DNA from: Anaerolineae bacterium
Lineage (GTDB): Bacteria; Chloroflexota; Anaerolineae; Aggregatilineales; J027
DNA length: 64,000 bases
Assembly (NCBI GenBank): GCA_008933735.1
Contig: WBUL01000014.1
Location: forward strand, 1-64,000
Reading direction: 5' to 3'
Below are positions 17,475 to 26,091 of the stretch, piece after piece. Position 1 is the first letter of the stretch. The number at the start of each line of letters is the position of its first letter. The position numbers and the translations under genes were made by a program. Below the pieces are notes generated by a model. That model worked only from the letters and a program-made list of their open reading frames with translations, searched no databases and was not told the DNA's origin.

Positions 17475-18422
17475 ATGACAGAGCAAATAGCTTCTTCCCA
17501 ATTCAGGGCAACTGACATGAAACAAAGCAAAACCCGGTCGCTTTTACAGCAGCAGCGAACGTGGGGCTGGATTTTTCTTTCGCCGTGGATCGCAGGTTTT
17601 TTCTTGTTTACATTGTTCCCGTTGATGGTATCTCTCTACCTCAGCTTTACAGATTTCGACATTGGAGGGAAGCCCCACTGGAATGGGTTGGATAACTGGA
17701 GGAGACTGTTCAACGATCCAGCAACGAGCCATTCGCTGTGGATCACTCTGCGCTTCGGTATGATTATGCTTCCGGTGTCCATCATCTTTCCCTTGCTGCT
17801 GGCTGCCCTGCTGAATTCAAAATATTTGGCAGGGAAAAGAGTGCTGCGCGTCTTGTTCTACATGCCTTATATGGTGCCAGCCATTTCTGGCGTCTATATC
17901 TGGCAGAGCTTCCTCAATGGACAAACAGGCTTGCTGAACCGCATCCTGGTCTGGGCTGGCATGAGCGACCCCCCTGACTGGCTTTTCAACGCGACCTGGA
18001 TATCTCCCGCCCTTGTGGTGGTGGGGCTGTGGGGTGTGGGCAACGCCATGCTGACTATGCTGGCTGGAATGCAGGGTGTCCCCACCGAAATGTACGAAGC
18101 CGCTCGTGTCGATGGAGCGGGGATACTCACACGATTCTTACGCATCACCCTCCCCATGATTTCGCCGGTTATCCTTTATAATCTGGTGCTGACAATTATC
18201 GGACTGATGCAGTATTTCGTTCTGCCTTACGCGCTTTCTTCCCAGACAAGGGTTAATCCAGAACTCCAGTTCATCAACCTGCATTTGTACCAAACAGGTT
18301 TCCTGTATGGACATATGGGTTATGCTTCAGCCATCGCCTGGTTTCTCTTTGCAATCGCTTTGCTGCTGACTATTTTCGTATTGTACACATCGCGCCGTTG
18401 GGTTTATTACGCAGGAGGATGA
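17475..18422 (+). CDS. ABC sugar permease, MalF/UgpA type (CebF position)
   Basis: 315 residues with six predicted helices, beginning WGWIFLSPWIAGFFLFTLFP, the typical first helix of the inner-membrane subunit. The cytoplasmic EAA loop is EMYEAARVDGAGILTRFLRITLP. It partners the second permease 5 nt downstream and the binding protein upstream. No ATPase gene is present; importers of this class often use a shared MsiK/MalK-like ATPase encoded elsewhere, as for CebEFG in actinobacteria. An internal ATG (residue 15) is a possible alternative start. Confidence 0.92.
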   Translation: MTEQIASSQFRATDMKQSKTRSLLQQQRTWGWIFLSPWIAGFFLFTLFPLMVSLYLSFTDFDIGGKPHWNGLDNWRRLFNDPATSHSLWITLRFGMIMLPVSIIFPLLLAALLNSKYLAGKRVLRVLFYMPYMVPAISGVYIWQSFLNGQTGLLNRILVWAGMSDPPDWLFNATWISPALVVVGLWGVGNAMLTMLAGMQGVPTEMYEAARVDGAGILTRFLRITLPMISPVILYNLVLTIIGLMQYFVLPYALSSQTRVNPELQFINLHLYQTGFLYGHMGYASAIAWFLFAIALLLTIFVLYTSRRWVYYAGG

Positions 18423-18426
18423 TCTC

Positions 18427-19500
18427 GTGGCCGCAAATTCACCCCAAATGCAAATTTCCTATTATCAGGCTCGTCAGCTCCGCCGCTTTGGGCTGACGGC
18501 GCTGGTGACGCTCTTTACACTCCTTCTGCTCAGCGTCTATCTCATGCCGTTTGCTAATATGATGACAGTCTCTCTACGAGATGTTCTGGCGGTCTCCAAA
18601 TTAAAAGAAGTTCCCCTTTTGCCCGAAGTGCCAAGCGTTTATAACTATGAAGGCAAAGACTACCCCGTCTTTCAGGTGACTATCGATTCCGAACCAAAAG
18701 AGCTTGCCCTCGTCAAACCAGGACGTCAGGTCAGCCAGTTTATTGATCCTGAAAACCCCGATGCGGGCTTCATTGAGTGGGAAGGCAACTGGCGCCAGTT
18801 GGTACAGGTTCAGAAGCTCGCCCCGCGTTGGGAAAACTTTGAAGAAGCCTGGACTCAGGTGCGGTTTCCGCTGCTTTTCCGAAATACACTCATCATCGCA
18901 GTGGTGGGGGTGATCGGTACGCTGCTGTCATGTATTTGTGTCGCTTACGCCTTCGCACGTTTCCCGATCCCTGGCAAGAATATCCTATTTGTCATCCTCA
19001 TCAGCACGATCATCCTGCCCAATCAGGTCACCCTGATCCCGACTTACATCTTTTTCTCCGAGATCAACTGGACCGGAACCTGGCTGCCTTTGATGATCCC
19101 TCATTTCTTTGCCAATGCCTATAACGTTTTTCTGCTGCGTCAATACTTCCTGACCCTGCCGAAAGAGCTGGAGGATGCAGCTATGGTTGATGGTGCAGGG
19201 CCTCTCCGTGTCCTGCTTCAGGTGATTATTCCGCAGTCCTGGCCCGCCATTGTTGCCGTTGCCATTTTCCATTTTGTCTTTGCCTGGAACGACTTTTTCG
19301 CCCCCTTGATCTATCTGCTGGGCAAACGCGACTTGCAGCCAATCTCGGTGGGTGTGCAGGTTTTCAATGCCCGTTACGGTTCACGCCCTGATTTGATACA
19401 AGCCACCTCGCTTATGGCACTGGTGCTGCCGGTTATCATCTTCTTCCTGGCGCAACGGTTCTTTATGCGCGGCGTGGTAATCACGGGTGTTGAGAAGTAG
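18427..19500 (+). CDS. ABC sugar permease, MalG/UgpE type with enlarged first loop (CebG position)
   Basis: Starts at GTG 18427 (GGAGGATGATCTC upstream). First helix TALVTLFTLLLLSVYLMPF; then an unusually long extracytoplasmic loop (about residues 50-145) before helix 2. Ordinary MalG-type proteins are about 275-300 residues, so this 357-residue protein carries roughly 70 extra. The EAA loop (LPKELEDAAMVDGAGPLRVLL) is intact. Forms the importer with the preceding permease. The insertion is well formed, without frameshift, and may contact the binding protein. Confidence 0.9.
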   Translation: MAANSPQMQISYYQARQLRRFGLTALVTLFTLLLLSVYLMPFANMMTVSLRDVLAVSKLKEVPLLPEVPSVYNYEGKDYPVFQVTIDSEPKELALVKPGRQVSQFIDPENPDAGFIEWEGNWRQLVQVQKLAPRWENFEEAWTQVRFPLLFRNTLIIAVVGVIGTLLSCICVAYAFARFPIPGKNILFVILISTIILPNQVTLIPTYIFFSEINWTGTWLPLMIPHFFANAYNVFLLRQYFLTLPKELEDAAMVDGAGPLRVLLQVIIPQSWPAIVAVAIFHFVFAWNDFFAPLIYLLGKRDLQPISVGVQVFNARYGSRPDLIQATSLMALVLPVIIFFLAQRFFMRGVVITGVEK

Positions 19501-19511
19501 GGTCATGGCAA

Positions 19512-20744
19512 ATGAGCGAACCTTTTCTCCTGGGGGTCAACTATTGGCCCCGGCGTAAAGCGATGTACTGGTGGTCTGATTTTGATGCCGCCGAAGTTAA
19601 AGATGAATTCACGATCATCGCCGACATTGGCATGAACGTGGTTCGGCTGTTTCTCCTGTGGGATGATTGGCAGCCAACACCGGATACCGTCTCGAAGTCC
19701 TGTCTGGATAACCTTGGGAAAGTCTGTGACATTGCGGCTGACCTCAAGCTGGGGCTGGATGTCACCTTTTTCACCGGACACATGAGCGGACCGAACTGGG
19801 CACCCGGCTGGATGCTGGATGCCCAGGCTGCTCCTCCCTCACCGCATCTGCGACAGTTGGTGAGCGGGGGTAAAGTAGTGCCGGGTGCATACCGGAATCA
19901 ATTCACCGATCCCGTAACACTGGATGCCGAACGACTGCTCTTGAAGACGGTGGTCAGCACCCTGAAAGATCATCCCGCTATCTGGATGTGGAATCTGGGC
20001 AACGAACCCGACTTGTTCGCCTGGCCCCCCAATGCTGAGACAGGGCGAAGCTGGGTGCGAGAGATGGTGACTCTCATCAAGGATGTTGACCCGGTGCATC
20101 CGGTAACCTGCGGATTGCACGCTGCCAGTCTCAGCGAAGATAACGGGCTGCGCGTCAACCAGGTCTTTGCCGAAACGGACGTGGCGGTCATGCATTCGTA
20201 TCCGATGTATACGCCGGTTGCCCGCCATCCCCTCGACCCGGATTATGTACCATTCACATGTGCGCTCGTCTCGGCACTGTGCGGCAAGCCAACCCTGATG
20301 GAGGAATGGGGAGGCTGCACGGCTGCTCCCGGAGAGCCCTCTCAGAACTGGAATTGGACAGCCTACGGCAAGCCCAGAGAGCAGTTCATGGCCTCAGAAG
20401 AAGACCTGGCTGCCTATGTTGAAGCCGTGCTGCCCAAGCTGGTCGAAGTCGGCGCGACAGGTGCTTTCATGTGGTGCTATGCCGACTACGTGGAAGCGCT
20501 GTGGGATAAGCCTCCATGTGAAGAAGCCCGGCACGAGCGGTTCTTTGGTCTGGTACGCCCTGACGGTTCCCTGAAGCCTCATGCCGATGTGATTCGCAGG
20601 TTCGCGGCAGCCAAACCGACGGTTCAAAAGGCAGCCCGCAGGGTAAGCCTTGGGATCGAACCGGATGACTACTACCTCTCCCCCTGGGATCATCTCAATC
20701 GTTTATATAAAGCCTATATAGCGCAATACGAGAATGAAACTTAG
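19512..20744 (+). CDS. GH5-like cellulase/mannanase-family glycoside hydrolase
   Basis: 410 residues, no signal peptide. N-terminal LGVNYWPRRKAMYWW and MNVVRLFLLWDDWQP match the beta-alpha barrel start of GH5-type enzymes. The acid/base Glu is in WMWNLGNEPDLF and the probable nucleophile Glu in PTLMEEWGGC. Being cytoplasmic and beside an importer, it probably trims imported oligosaccharides (beta-glucan or beta-mannan). It starts 11 nt after the permease. GH5 versus a related clan GH-A family cannot be decided by eye. Confidence 0.75.
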   Translation: MSEPFLLGVNYWPRRKAMYWWSDFDAAEVKDEFTIIADIGMNVVRLFLLWDDWQPTPDTVSKSCLDNLGKVCDIAADLKLGLDVTFFTGHMSGPNWAPGWMLDAQAAPPSPHLRQLVSGGKVVPGAYRNQFTDPVTLDAERLLLKTVVSTLKDHPAIWMWNLGNEPDLFAWPPNAETGRSWVREMVTLIKDVDPVHPVTCGLHAASLSEDNGLRVNQVFAETDVAVMHSYPMYTPVARHPLDPDYVPFTCALVSALCGKPTLMEEWGGCTAAPGEPSQNWNWTAYGKPREQFMASEEDLAAYVEAVLPKLVEVGATGAFMWCYADYVEALWDKPPCEEARHERFFGLVRPDGSLKPHADVIRRFAAAKPTVQKAARRVSLGIEPDDYYLSPWDHLNRLYKAYIAQYENET

Positions 20745-20862
20745 ATTCTTGCATTATCTGTTCGGGCTGGTTGTGGATGATGCCGTCATAAGCCCTAATC
20801 AAATGAACGATTTCATCAAGCTCCTAAACCGGATGCCGCCCGGCCCGATGAGGGGATGCTGA
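20734..20862 (+). CDS. Possible 42-residue small protein, unknown
   Basis: ATG 20734 overlaps the GH5-like stop codon by 11 nt (ATGAAACTTAG) and gives an open frame starting MKLRFLHYLFGLVVDDAVIS and ending NRMPPGPMRGC. It has plausible composition and fills the gap to the next gene, but no ribosome-binding site is obvious and I recognise no family. Listed because translational coupling by overlap is common here; could be chance. Confidence 0.25.
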   Translation: MKLRFLHYLFGLVVDDAVISPNQMNDFIKLLNRMPPGPMRGC

Positions 20863-20955
20863 CTTTGATGGTCGTTAATGTGGGTGCGGAAGACAGACAA
20901 CTGCCCAGACCCTCACCCTGTCAGGTGTATCCGTCACGTTAAAGAGACAGGTTTG

Positions 20956-21756
20956 ATGAATCCTATATCGTTCATGAGCGCGAATTACGTAGGTCGCCAG
21001 GTCAGTTACAACATTACCGAAGGCTGGATGCAGGGCGAAAATGCCGCCATCGCGCACTTCAAGCCCGTCGAAACCTATGCTGAACGGCTAGATGAGGTTC
21101 TGCGTGATGTTCGCGGACTGGGCTTTGAGGCAATCGACATCTGGCTTGCCCATCTGGGTCCCGGTTGGGCGACGGAGAGACATATCGAGGTGGCTCGTGA
21201 CCGGCTGAAGCAGCATCGTTTAAATCCGGTAAGTCTGGCAGGATGGTTCGGGGCGACCGCCGAAGAATTTGAGCGTTCCTGCAAGCTCGCCGCCGCCCTG
21301 AACATTACCATCCTCGGCGGAATCACTTCCCTGTTGGAAACAGATCGACCAACCCTGGTCAGGCTGCTCAAGGAGTACAACCTCAGGCTCGCACTGGAAA
21401 ATCATGCCGAGAAAACCCCTGAAGCACTGCTGGCCCGCATCGGCGACGGCGGAGAGGGAACGATTGGTGCTGCGCTCGATACCGGATGGTTTGCCACCCA
21501 GGGTTATGACCCCGTAGATGCTGTGCGAAAACTCGGTCAATACATTTTCCATGTGCATCTGAATGATGTGATGGAGACCGGGACGCACCATACCTGCCGG
21601 TACGGAGCCGGTATCGTTCCGGTTGAAGGCTGTGTTCGTGCCTTGCAGAAGATCGGCTACGAAGGCGTGATTACCATCGAACACGAGCCGGAGCAGTTTG
21701 ACCCCACGGAAGATATTCGGGCAAGTTTCGCCATGCTGCGGGAATGGCTGTCATGA
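20956..21756 (+). CDS. Sugar phosphate isomerase/epimerase (TIM barrel)
   Basis: Start taken at ATG 20956 (MNPISFMSANYVGRQ) with AGAGACAGG upstream; the 26 extra N-terminal residues in the ORF track look non-coding. Barrel markers: LGFEAIDIWLAHLGPG, ALNITILGGITSLL, LRLALENHAEKTPEALLARI, GAALDTGWFATQGYDP, HVHLNDVMETGTHH and YEGVITIEHEPEQFDPTED with metal-binding Glu, Asp, His and Glu. Same superfamily as the gene at 12205-13038 but clearly different in sequence. Probably isomerises a sugar released by the glycosidases around it. The last 13 nt overlap the next gene. Confidence 0.82.
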   Translation: MNPISFMSANYVGRQVSYNITEGWMQGENAAIAHFKPVETYAERLDEVLRDVRGLGFEAIDIWLAHLGPGWATERHIEVARDRLKQHRLNPVSLAGWFGATAEEFERSCKLAAALNITILGGITSLLETDRPTLVRLLKEYNLRLALENHAEKTPEALLARIGDGGEGTIGAALDTGWFATQGYDPVDAVRKLGQYIFHVHLNDVMETGTHHTCRYGAGIVPVEGCVRALQKIGYEGVITIEHEPEQFDPTEDIRASFAMLREWLS

Positions 21757-22982
21757 ATTGCTTTGCCTTTCTCGTGAAGCCCGGCAGCATCCGGACACTG
21801 TGTTCGATCTGGCTGAGTTGGGTAGTCATCATGCTGGGGTTTCAAATGTTGGTGGAGGCACGGTTTCAGCCTTATCGCCCTGATTATGCCCTGCGCTGGA
21901 CGCCCGCAGAAACTGCCAAGAACAGCCAGAAGGGTAAGGCCTATCTTGTGGAGCCGTTCATGAATCGGCAGGTGTCATGGGATTCGGAGTTTTATCTGTC
22001 GATAGCAACGGTTGGCTATGATGATCCCGAGATCCGAAACGTGAACACACCTGAAGGCAGGTTCTCCATGAACTATGCTTTTTTCCCCTTCTACCCAGCA
22101 GTCATGCGCGTTATCCGGCAGCCCTTACGATTGCTCGATCTGAATCCTATTGCCACCACGACGCTGGCGGGGGTCCTGGTTTCGCTGGTCAGCACGCTGT
22201 TTGGGATGTTCGCGTTGTACGACCTGACCCGCGACGAGTTGGGAGAATCGGGTGGAATTCGGACGGCTTTCTACCTGCTGATTTTTCCCTCGTCTTTTTT
22301 CCTGGCACAGGTTTATACCGAAGCGCTGTTTGTGGCTCTGGCCTTTGGCTGTCTGGCATTGATCCATCACCGCCGATTGTTCTGGGCTGGACTGCTGGCG
22401 GGGCTGGCAACCTGGACGCGGGCTACTGGAATGGTACTGGTTGTCCCCCTGGGAATAGCCTGGCTTCGGACGATTGATCTCCAATCCCTCAATAGGCAGA
22501 TCATCTACCGGGGACTACCAATTCTCTTTCCGGTGACTGCCTATTTGATCTGGTCGCATTTCCTGGGAAATCAGTTTTCGCTGGTCGAAGACTCCTGGTT
22601 CGGGCGCGGTCTATTCGACTTCGAGCGTTTTGGGGATGGGACAAGGCAGGCATGGGAAGACATCAAAAGCGGAGAAGTCCTGGCGCGGCGGGTCTATTTT
22701 TTACTGGAATTGAGCGCGGTACTGCTGGCATTTGGGGCCTGCCTGTTAACGCTGCGGTCTTATCCTGGGGTGGCATTATTTGGGATGATGGCGCTGGTCA
22801 TTCCGCTGACCAGCGGCGCCCCGCAAAGCCTGATCCGTTATGTGCTGGTCATCCCATCGCTGTTCATCTTCCTGAGCCGTCTGGGACGAAGTGCTGCGTT
22901 TGATCGCGCCTGGACAACAGGCAGTATCCTGTTGTTAAGTATGCAGACGGCATTGTTTACGTTCGACATGTGGGTTGCTTAA
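21744..22982 (+). CDS. PIG-V-like mannosyltransferase, polytopic membrane protein
   Basis: 412 residues with about nine hydrophobic segments. The first extracytoplasmic loop holds VSWDSEFYLSIATVGYDD, the acidic motif typical of PIG-V/GT-C lipid-linked glycosyltransferases, and NYAFFPFYPAVMRVI. A later YTEALFVALAFGCLALIHHR segment also matches. It transfers a sugar (mannose in characterised relatives) from a polyprenyl donor onto an acceptor at the outer membrane face. Its place inside a cellobiose-type uptake operon, translationally overlapped with the epimerase, is unexpected. The ATG at 21753 (MNCFAFL) is an alternative start. Confidence 0.75.
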   Translation: MAVMNCFAFLVKPGSIRTLCSIWLSWVVIMLGFQMLVEARFQPYRPDYALRWTPAETAKNSQKGKAYLVEPFMNRQVSWDSEFYLSIATVGYDDPEIRNVNTPEGRFSMNYAFFPFYPAVMRVIRQPLRLLDLNPIATTTLAGVLVSLVSTLFGMFALYDLTRDELGESGGIRTAFYLLIFPSSFFLAQVYTEALFVALAFGCLALIHHRRLFWAGLLAGLATWTRATGMVLVVPLGIAWLRTIDLQSLNRQIIYRGLPILFPVTAYLIWSHFLGNQFSLVEDSWFGRGLFDFERFGDGTRQAWEDIKSGEVLARRVYFLLELSAVLLAFGACLLTLRSYPGVALFGMMALVIPLTSGAPQSLIRYVLVIPSLFIFLSRLGRSAAFDRAWTTGSILLLSMQTALFTFDMWVA

Positions 22983-22991
22983 GGAGCAATC

Positions 22992-24320
22992 ATGCCTTTT
23001 CCAAAAGAATTTGTGTGGGGAGCCGCCACTGCCAGTTACCAGATTGAAGGGGCTGCGCGGGAAGATGGACGCGGTGAATGTATCTGGACACGCTTTTCGC
23101 ATACGCCAGGAAAGATTCTGAATGGTGATACAGGCGATGTCGCCTGCGATCATTATCATCGTTATCGGGATGACGTGAAGCTGATGCAAGCCCTTGGCTT
23201 GGGAGCTTACCGATTCTCAACCTCCTGGGCACGGGTGATCCCGGCAGGCGTTGGCGCGAGCAACCCGCTCGGATTAGACTTTTATGATAATCTGGTGGAT
23301 GCACTGCTTGAGGCAGGTATTCGCCCCTTTCTGACCCTCTATCACTGGGATCTGCCCCAGGCATTGCAGGATCGAGGCGGCTGGGCAAACCCCGATATTG
23401 TCCATTGGTTCGCGGATTATGCCGACCTGATGACCCGCCGTCTGGGAGACCGTGTGAAAGATTGGACGACCTTCAACGAACCCTGGGTGGTTGCTTTTAC
23501 CGGCCATTACGAGGGACGCCACGCGCCCGGTATACAACACCTGCCGACGGCATTGATGGCTGCTCATCATGTGCTGCTCTCGCACGGGGCCGCTGTTCCG
23601 GTCATCCGGCAGAATGTCCCGGATGCCAGCGTCGGTATTACCCTCGATCTGCACTATCGCCAGCCTGCCAGCGACAAGCCAGAAGATGTGGAGGCATTCC
23701 GCCGTGTGGATTCTTATACCTTTCGCTGGTACTTAGACCCGATCTTCAAAGGCGCATACCCTGACAACCTGCTTGACTGGCTGCACCAAAACGCGCCGGG
23801 TGTTGGCGAAATTCAGGCCGCCGCCGTCCCGATTGATTTTCTGGGTGTCAATTACTACATGCGCTGGCTGATCGTGCATGACCCGAAGGCCAAACCACTT
23901 CAGGGCAGAGGCTACCCCACGCCCGGTTCTGAACTGACCACGATGGGCTGGGAAGTCTACCCGGATGGACTTCGGCAGGTGCTGATGCGCCTCCATCAGG
24001 AGTACCAACCGCCGTCGCTCTACATCACCGAAAACGGATCCGCGTTTGAAGACCCCGAACCTGTCAACGGCGTAGTTGAAGACCCCCGGCGCACGGCATA
24101 CCTGAAAGCCCATCTGAAGGCCGTCGAAGCCGCGATTGACGCCGGGGTTCCGGTCAAAGGGTATTTCACCTGGAGCTTGATGGACAACTTTGAATGGGCT
24201 TTTGGCTACTCGCAGCGTTTCGGCATCATCCACGTGAGTTATCAGACCCAGGAACGCACCTGGAAGCGGACGGCTCATGAATACAAGCGCATCATACAAG
24301 CGAATGCGGTGAGGGATTGA
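22992..24320 (+). CDS. GH1 beta-glucosidase
   Basis: 442 residues, the usual GH1 length, no signal peptide. N-terminal FPKEFVWGAATASYQIEGA, acid/base Glu in TTFNEPWVVAF, nucleophile Glu in LYITENGSAF, and the substrate-specificity segment YFTWSLMDNFEWAFGYSQRFG. It hydrolyses beta-glucosides such as cellobiose in the cytoplasm. It starts 9 nt after the mannosyltransferase and closes the rightward operon headed by the CelR-type operator. In Streptomyces the order cebR-cebEFG-bglC is the same apart from the three extra genes here. Confidence 0.95.
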   Translation: MPFPKEFVWGAATASYQIEGAAREDGRGECIWTRFSHTPGKILNGDTGDVACDHYHRYRDDVKLMQALGLGAYRFSTSWARVIPAGVGASNPLGLDFYDNLVDALLEAGIRPFLTLYHWDLPQALQDRGGWANPDIVHWFADYADLMTRRLGDRVKDWTTFNEPWVVAFTGHYEGRHAPGIQHLPTALMAAHHVLLSHGAAVPVIRQNVPDASVGITLDLHYRQPASDKPEDVEAFRRVDSYTFRWYLDPIFKGAYPDNLLDWLHQNAPGVGEIQAAAVPIDFLGVNYYMRWLIVHDPKAKPLQGRGYPTPGSELTTMGWEVYPDGLRQVLMRLHQEYQPPSLYITENGSAFEDPEPVNGVVEDPRRTAYLKAHLKAVEAAIDAGVPVKGYFTWSLMDNFEWAFGYSQRFGIIHVSYQTQERTWKRTAHEYKRIIQANAVRD

Positions 24321-24321
24321 C

Positions 24322-24416
24322 ATGAAATACGGATATTCGATGATCCCAACCGTGAATACATCATCACCCAACCGGATACCCCGCTTCGCTGGATCAACTA
24401 TACTGCAAGCGGGTAA
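24322..24416 (+). pseudogene. N-terminal fossil of a GH94 cellobiose phosphorylase-type gene
   Basis: One nucleotide after the GH1 stop an ATG opens MKYGY; after one missing base the frame continues FDDPNREYIITQPDTPLRWI and NY and then stops at TAA. KYG.FDD..REY.IT.PDTP..WINY is the conserved start of GH94 (glycosyltransferase 36) phosphorylases. The rest of the gene is gone, replaced by IS256 debris. A cellobiose phosphorylase would have completed the pathway suggested by the operator and GH1. Confidence 0.65.
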
Positions 24417-24479
24417 AGAATGCGGTTTTACAGAGCAGAAAAACAGCTAAAATAGTGGGATGACAATCCAATGCCCAGA

Positions 24480-24865
24480 CGATGGAAGCGATGCTGGAAG
24501 CGGAAATGAGTGCTACGAAGCCAAAGGACGGAATTCAGGCAACAGCCGCAACGGTCACGCCAAGAAGAAAATTCGCACGTCTGTGGGAGCCGAAGCGGAG
24601 CTGGAAGACAAGATTATCACGATGTATGCCAAAGGCATGAGTACCCGCGACATCACCGACGCCTTACAGGAGATGTATGGTATGGAGGTGTCCGCGCAAA
24701 CCCTCACCACCAAGATCATGCCGCTGGAGGCGATTTACCCGATCATCTACCTGGATGCGCTGTATTTCAACCTCAAAAAGGAGCATAAAGTCGAGAGCCA
24801 GGCGGTGTATATCGTGCTGGGCATCACGCTGGACGGGCAAAGGATGTGTTAGGTGCAATAAATCG
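24480..24865 (+). mobile_element. IS256-family transposase relic
   Basis: Short blocks of an IS256 (Mutator-type) transposase occur in order with internal deletions: EAMLEAEM, then (shifted frame) GRNSGNSRNGHAKK, then LEDKIITMYAKGMSTRDITD, EMYGMEVSAQTLTTKI, LEAIYPIIYLDALYF, QAVYIVLGITLDGQ, and after a one-base loss KDVLG. The C-terminal half and the catalytic Glu region are missing. On the right it abuts the truncated mobA. Confidence 0.8.
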
Positions 24866-24873
24866 GTGTTCAA

Positions 24874-25104
24874 ATAAAGCCCACCTAATGAGCCTCGGTC
24901 TGGAATGACATTTTTAAAGAGTGGCAAAGCAAATTGAGCATATTTTTCTGGCTGGTTCGTGATGATTATCATCGGCATTGCTAAAGGTTTTAGCCAATCT
25001 ATCACATGCCGAATAAGAGGTTTACCATCTAACAAGATAAAACTTTTATCTGCTCCCATACGGCGAGATTGACCACCTGCCAAAATAGCTGCACTAACTG
25101 ACAG
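24874..25104 (-). pseudogene. mobA: mobA (molybdenum cofactor guanylyltransferase), only the N-terminal third left
   Basis: The reverse strand directly after moaA reads SVSAAILAGGQSRRMGADKS, LDGKPLIRHVIDWL and VIPDRGSLGGLY, the nucleotide-binding half of MobA. Homology ends abruptly at GGLY (24874), where IS256 debris begins. MobA attaches GMP to molybdopterin to make the guanine dinucleotide cofactor that DMSO-reductase-family enzymes need, so another mobA must exist elsewhere if the TtrA-like enzyme works. No ATG or GTG start is evident; the frame opens with CTG just after the moaA stop. Confidence 0.75.
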
Positions 25105-26091
25105 CTAGCCCCCAATATAATGCATTTCAATTTTTTCTTGGGTGGGCTGAGCTGTCCTTAGCTCCGAATAACGATCCGTCCGCTGCTGCCAGTGTTTTGC
25201 CAAATGTGCCTTAAGTTTGTCATCGCTGATACCACTGCGAAGCAGACCACGCAGATTTAGCCCTACTTTTGCAAAGAGGCAGGTGTAAAGCTGACCATTG
25301 GCTGAAAGTCGCAGGCGAGTACAGTTCCCGCAAAATGGCTGCGTAACAGAGGCTATCACCCCAATTTCACCTGATCCGTCCCGATAACGGTAGCGGGTTG
25401 CTACCTCACCCAGATAGCTGGCTTCAACAGGCTCAAGAGGCAGTACCGCATCAATACGCGCAAGAATTTCATGGGCTGGGACAACCGATTCCATACGCCA
25501 GTTGTTTAATGTGCCAGCATCCATATATTCAATAAACCTTAGAATATGACCGCGTTCTTTGAAATAATGTGCCAAATTCACCAGTGTATGGTCATTCACA
25601 CCACGCTGAACGACCACATTAATTTTTAACGGTGCAAAACCTGCCTGTTCTGCGGCAGCAATCCCCGCCAACACCTGCTCGACATTCGCCAAGCCGCCAT
25701 TCATGTGACGGAAAACCGCATTATCAAGCGAGTCAAGACTGATTGTAAGCCGATGTAAGCCCGCTGCTTTAAGTGCCTGAGCCTTGCGAGGCAGCAGATA
25801 ACCGTTGGTGATCATCGCCAAATCATGCAGTCCCTCTATCTGTACCAGCTTTTCAACCAGATTTTCAATGCCTGCCCGCAAGAGTGGTTCACCACCCGTC
25901 AAGCGAATTTTCTGAATCCCTAACTCAACCAAAATTTGCGCCAGGCGAGTGATTTCTTCAAATGTAAGCAGATCATCTTTTGACAAAAAAACCTGATGGT
26001 GAGCAGGCATACAGTAGGTGCAGCGGAAATTACACCGATCTGTGATGGAAATTCGCAAGTCTTGTAATGGTCTGCCCAACTGATCGCGCAT
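25105..26091 (-). CDS. moaA: MoaA, GTP 3',8-cyclase (molybdopterin biosynthesis)
   Basis: 328 residues. Radical-SAM cluster motif CNFRCTYCMPAHH (Cx3CxxC) at about 17-29, SAM-site GGEPLLRAGI, a second C-terminal [4Fe-4S] cluster in CGNCTRLRLSANG followed by CLF, and the essential C-terminal Gly-Gly (HYIGG). First committed step of molybdenum cofactor synthesis, converting GTP to 3',8-cyclo-GTP. Its start overlaps the FmdE-family stop by one base (TAATG), and it precedes the mobA stub, so cofactor genes are built into the molybdoenzyme operon. Confidence 0.95.
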   Translation of the reverse strand: MRDQLGRPLQDLRISITDRCNFRCTYCMPAHHQVFLSKDDLLTFEEITRLAQILVELGIQKIRLTGGEPLLRAGIENLVEKLVQIEGLHDLAMITNGYLLPRKAQALKAAGLHRLTISLDSLDNAVFRHMNGGLANVEQVLAGIAAAEQAGFAPLKINVVVQRGVNDHTLVNLAHYFKERGHILRFIEYMDAGTLNNWRMESVVPAHEILARIDAVLPLEPVEASYLGEVATRYRYRDGSGEIGVIASVTQPFCGNCTRLRLSANGQLYTCLFAKVGLNLRGLLRSGISDDKLKAHLAKHWQQRTDRYSELRTAQPTQEKIEMHYIGG

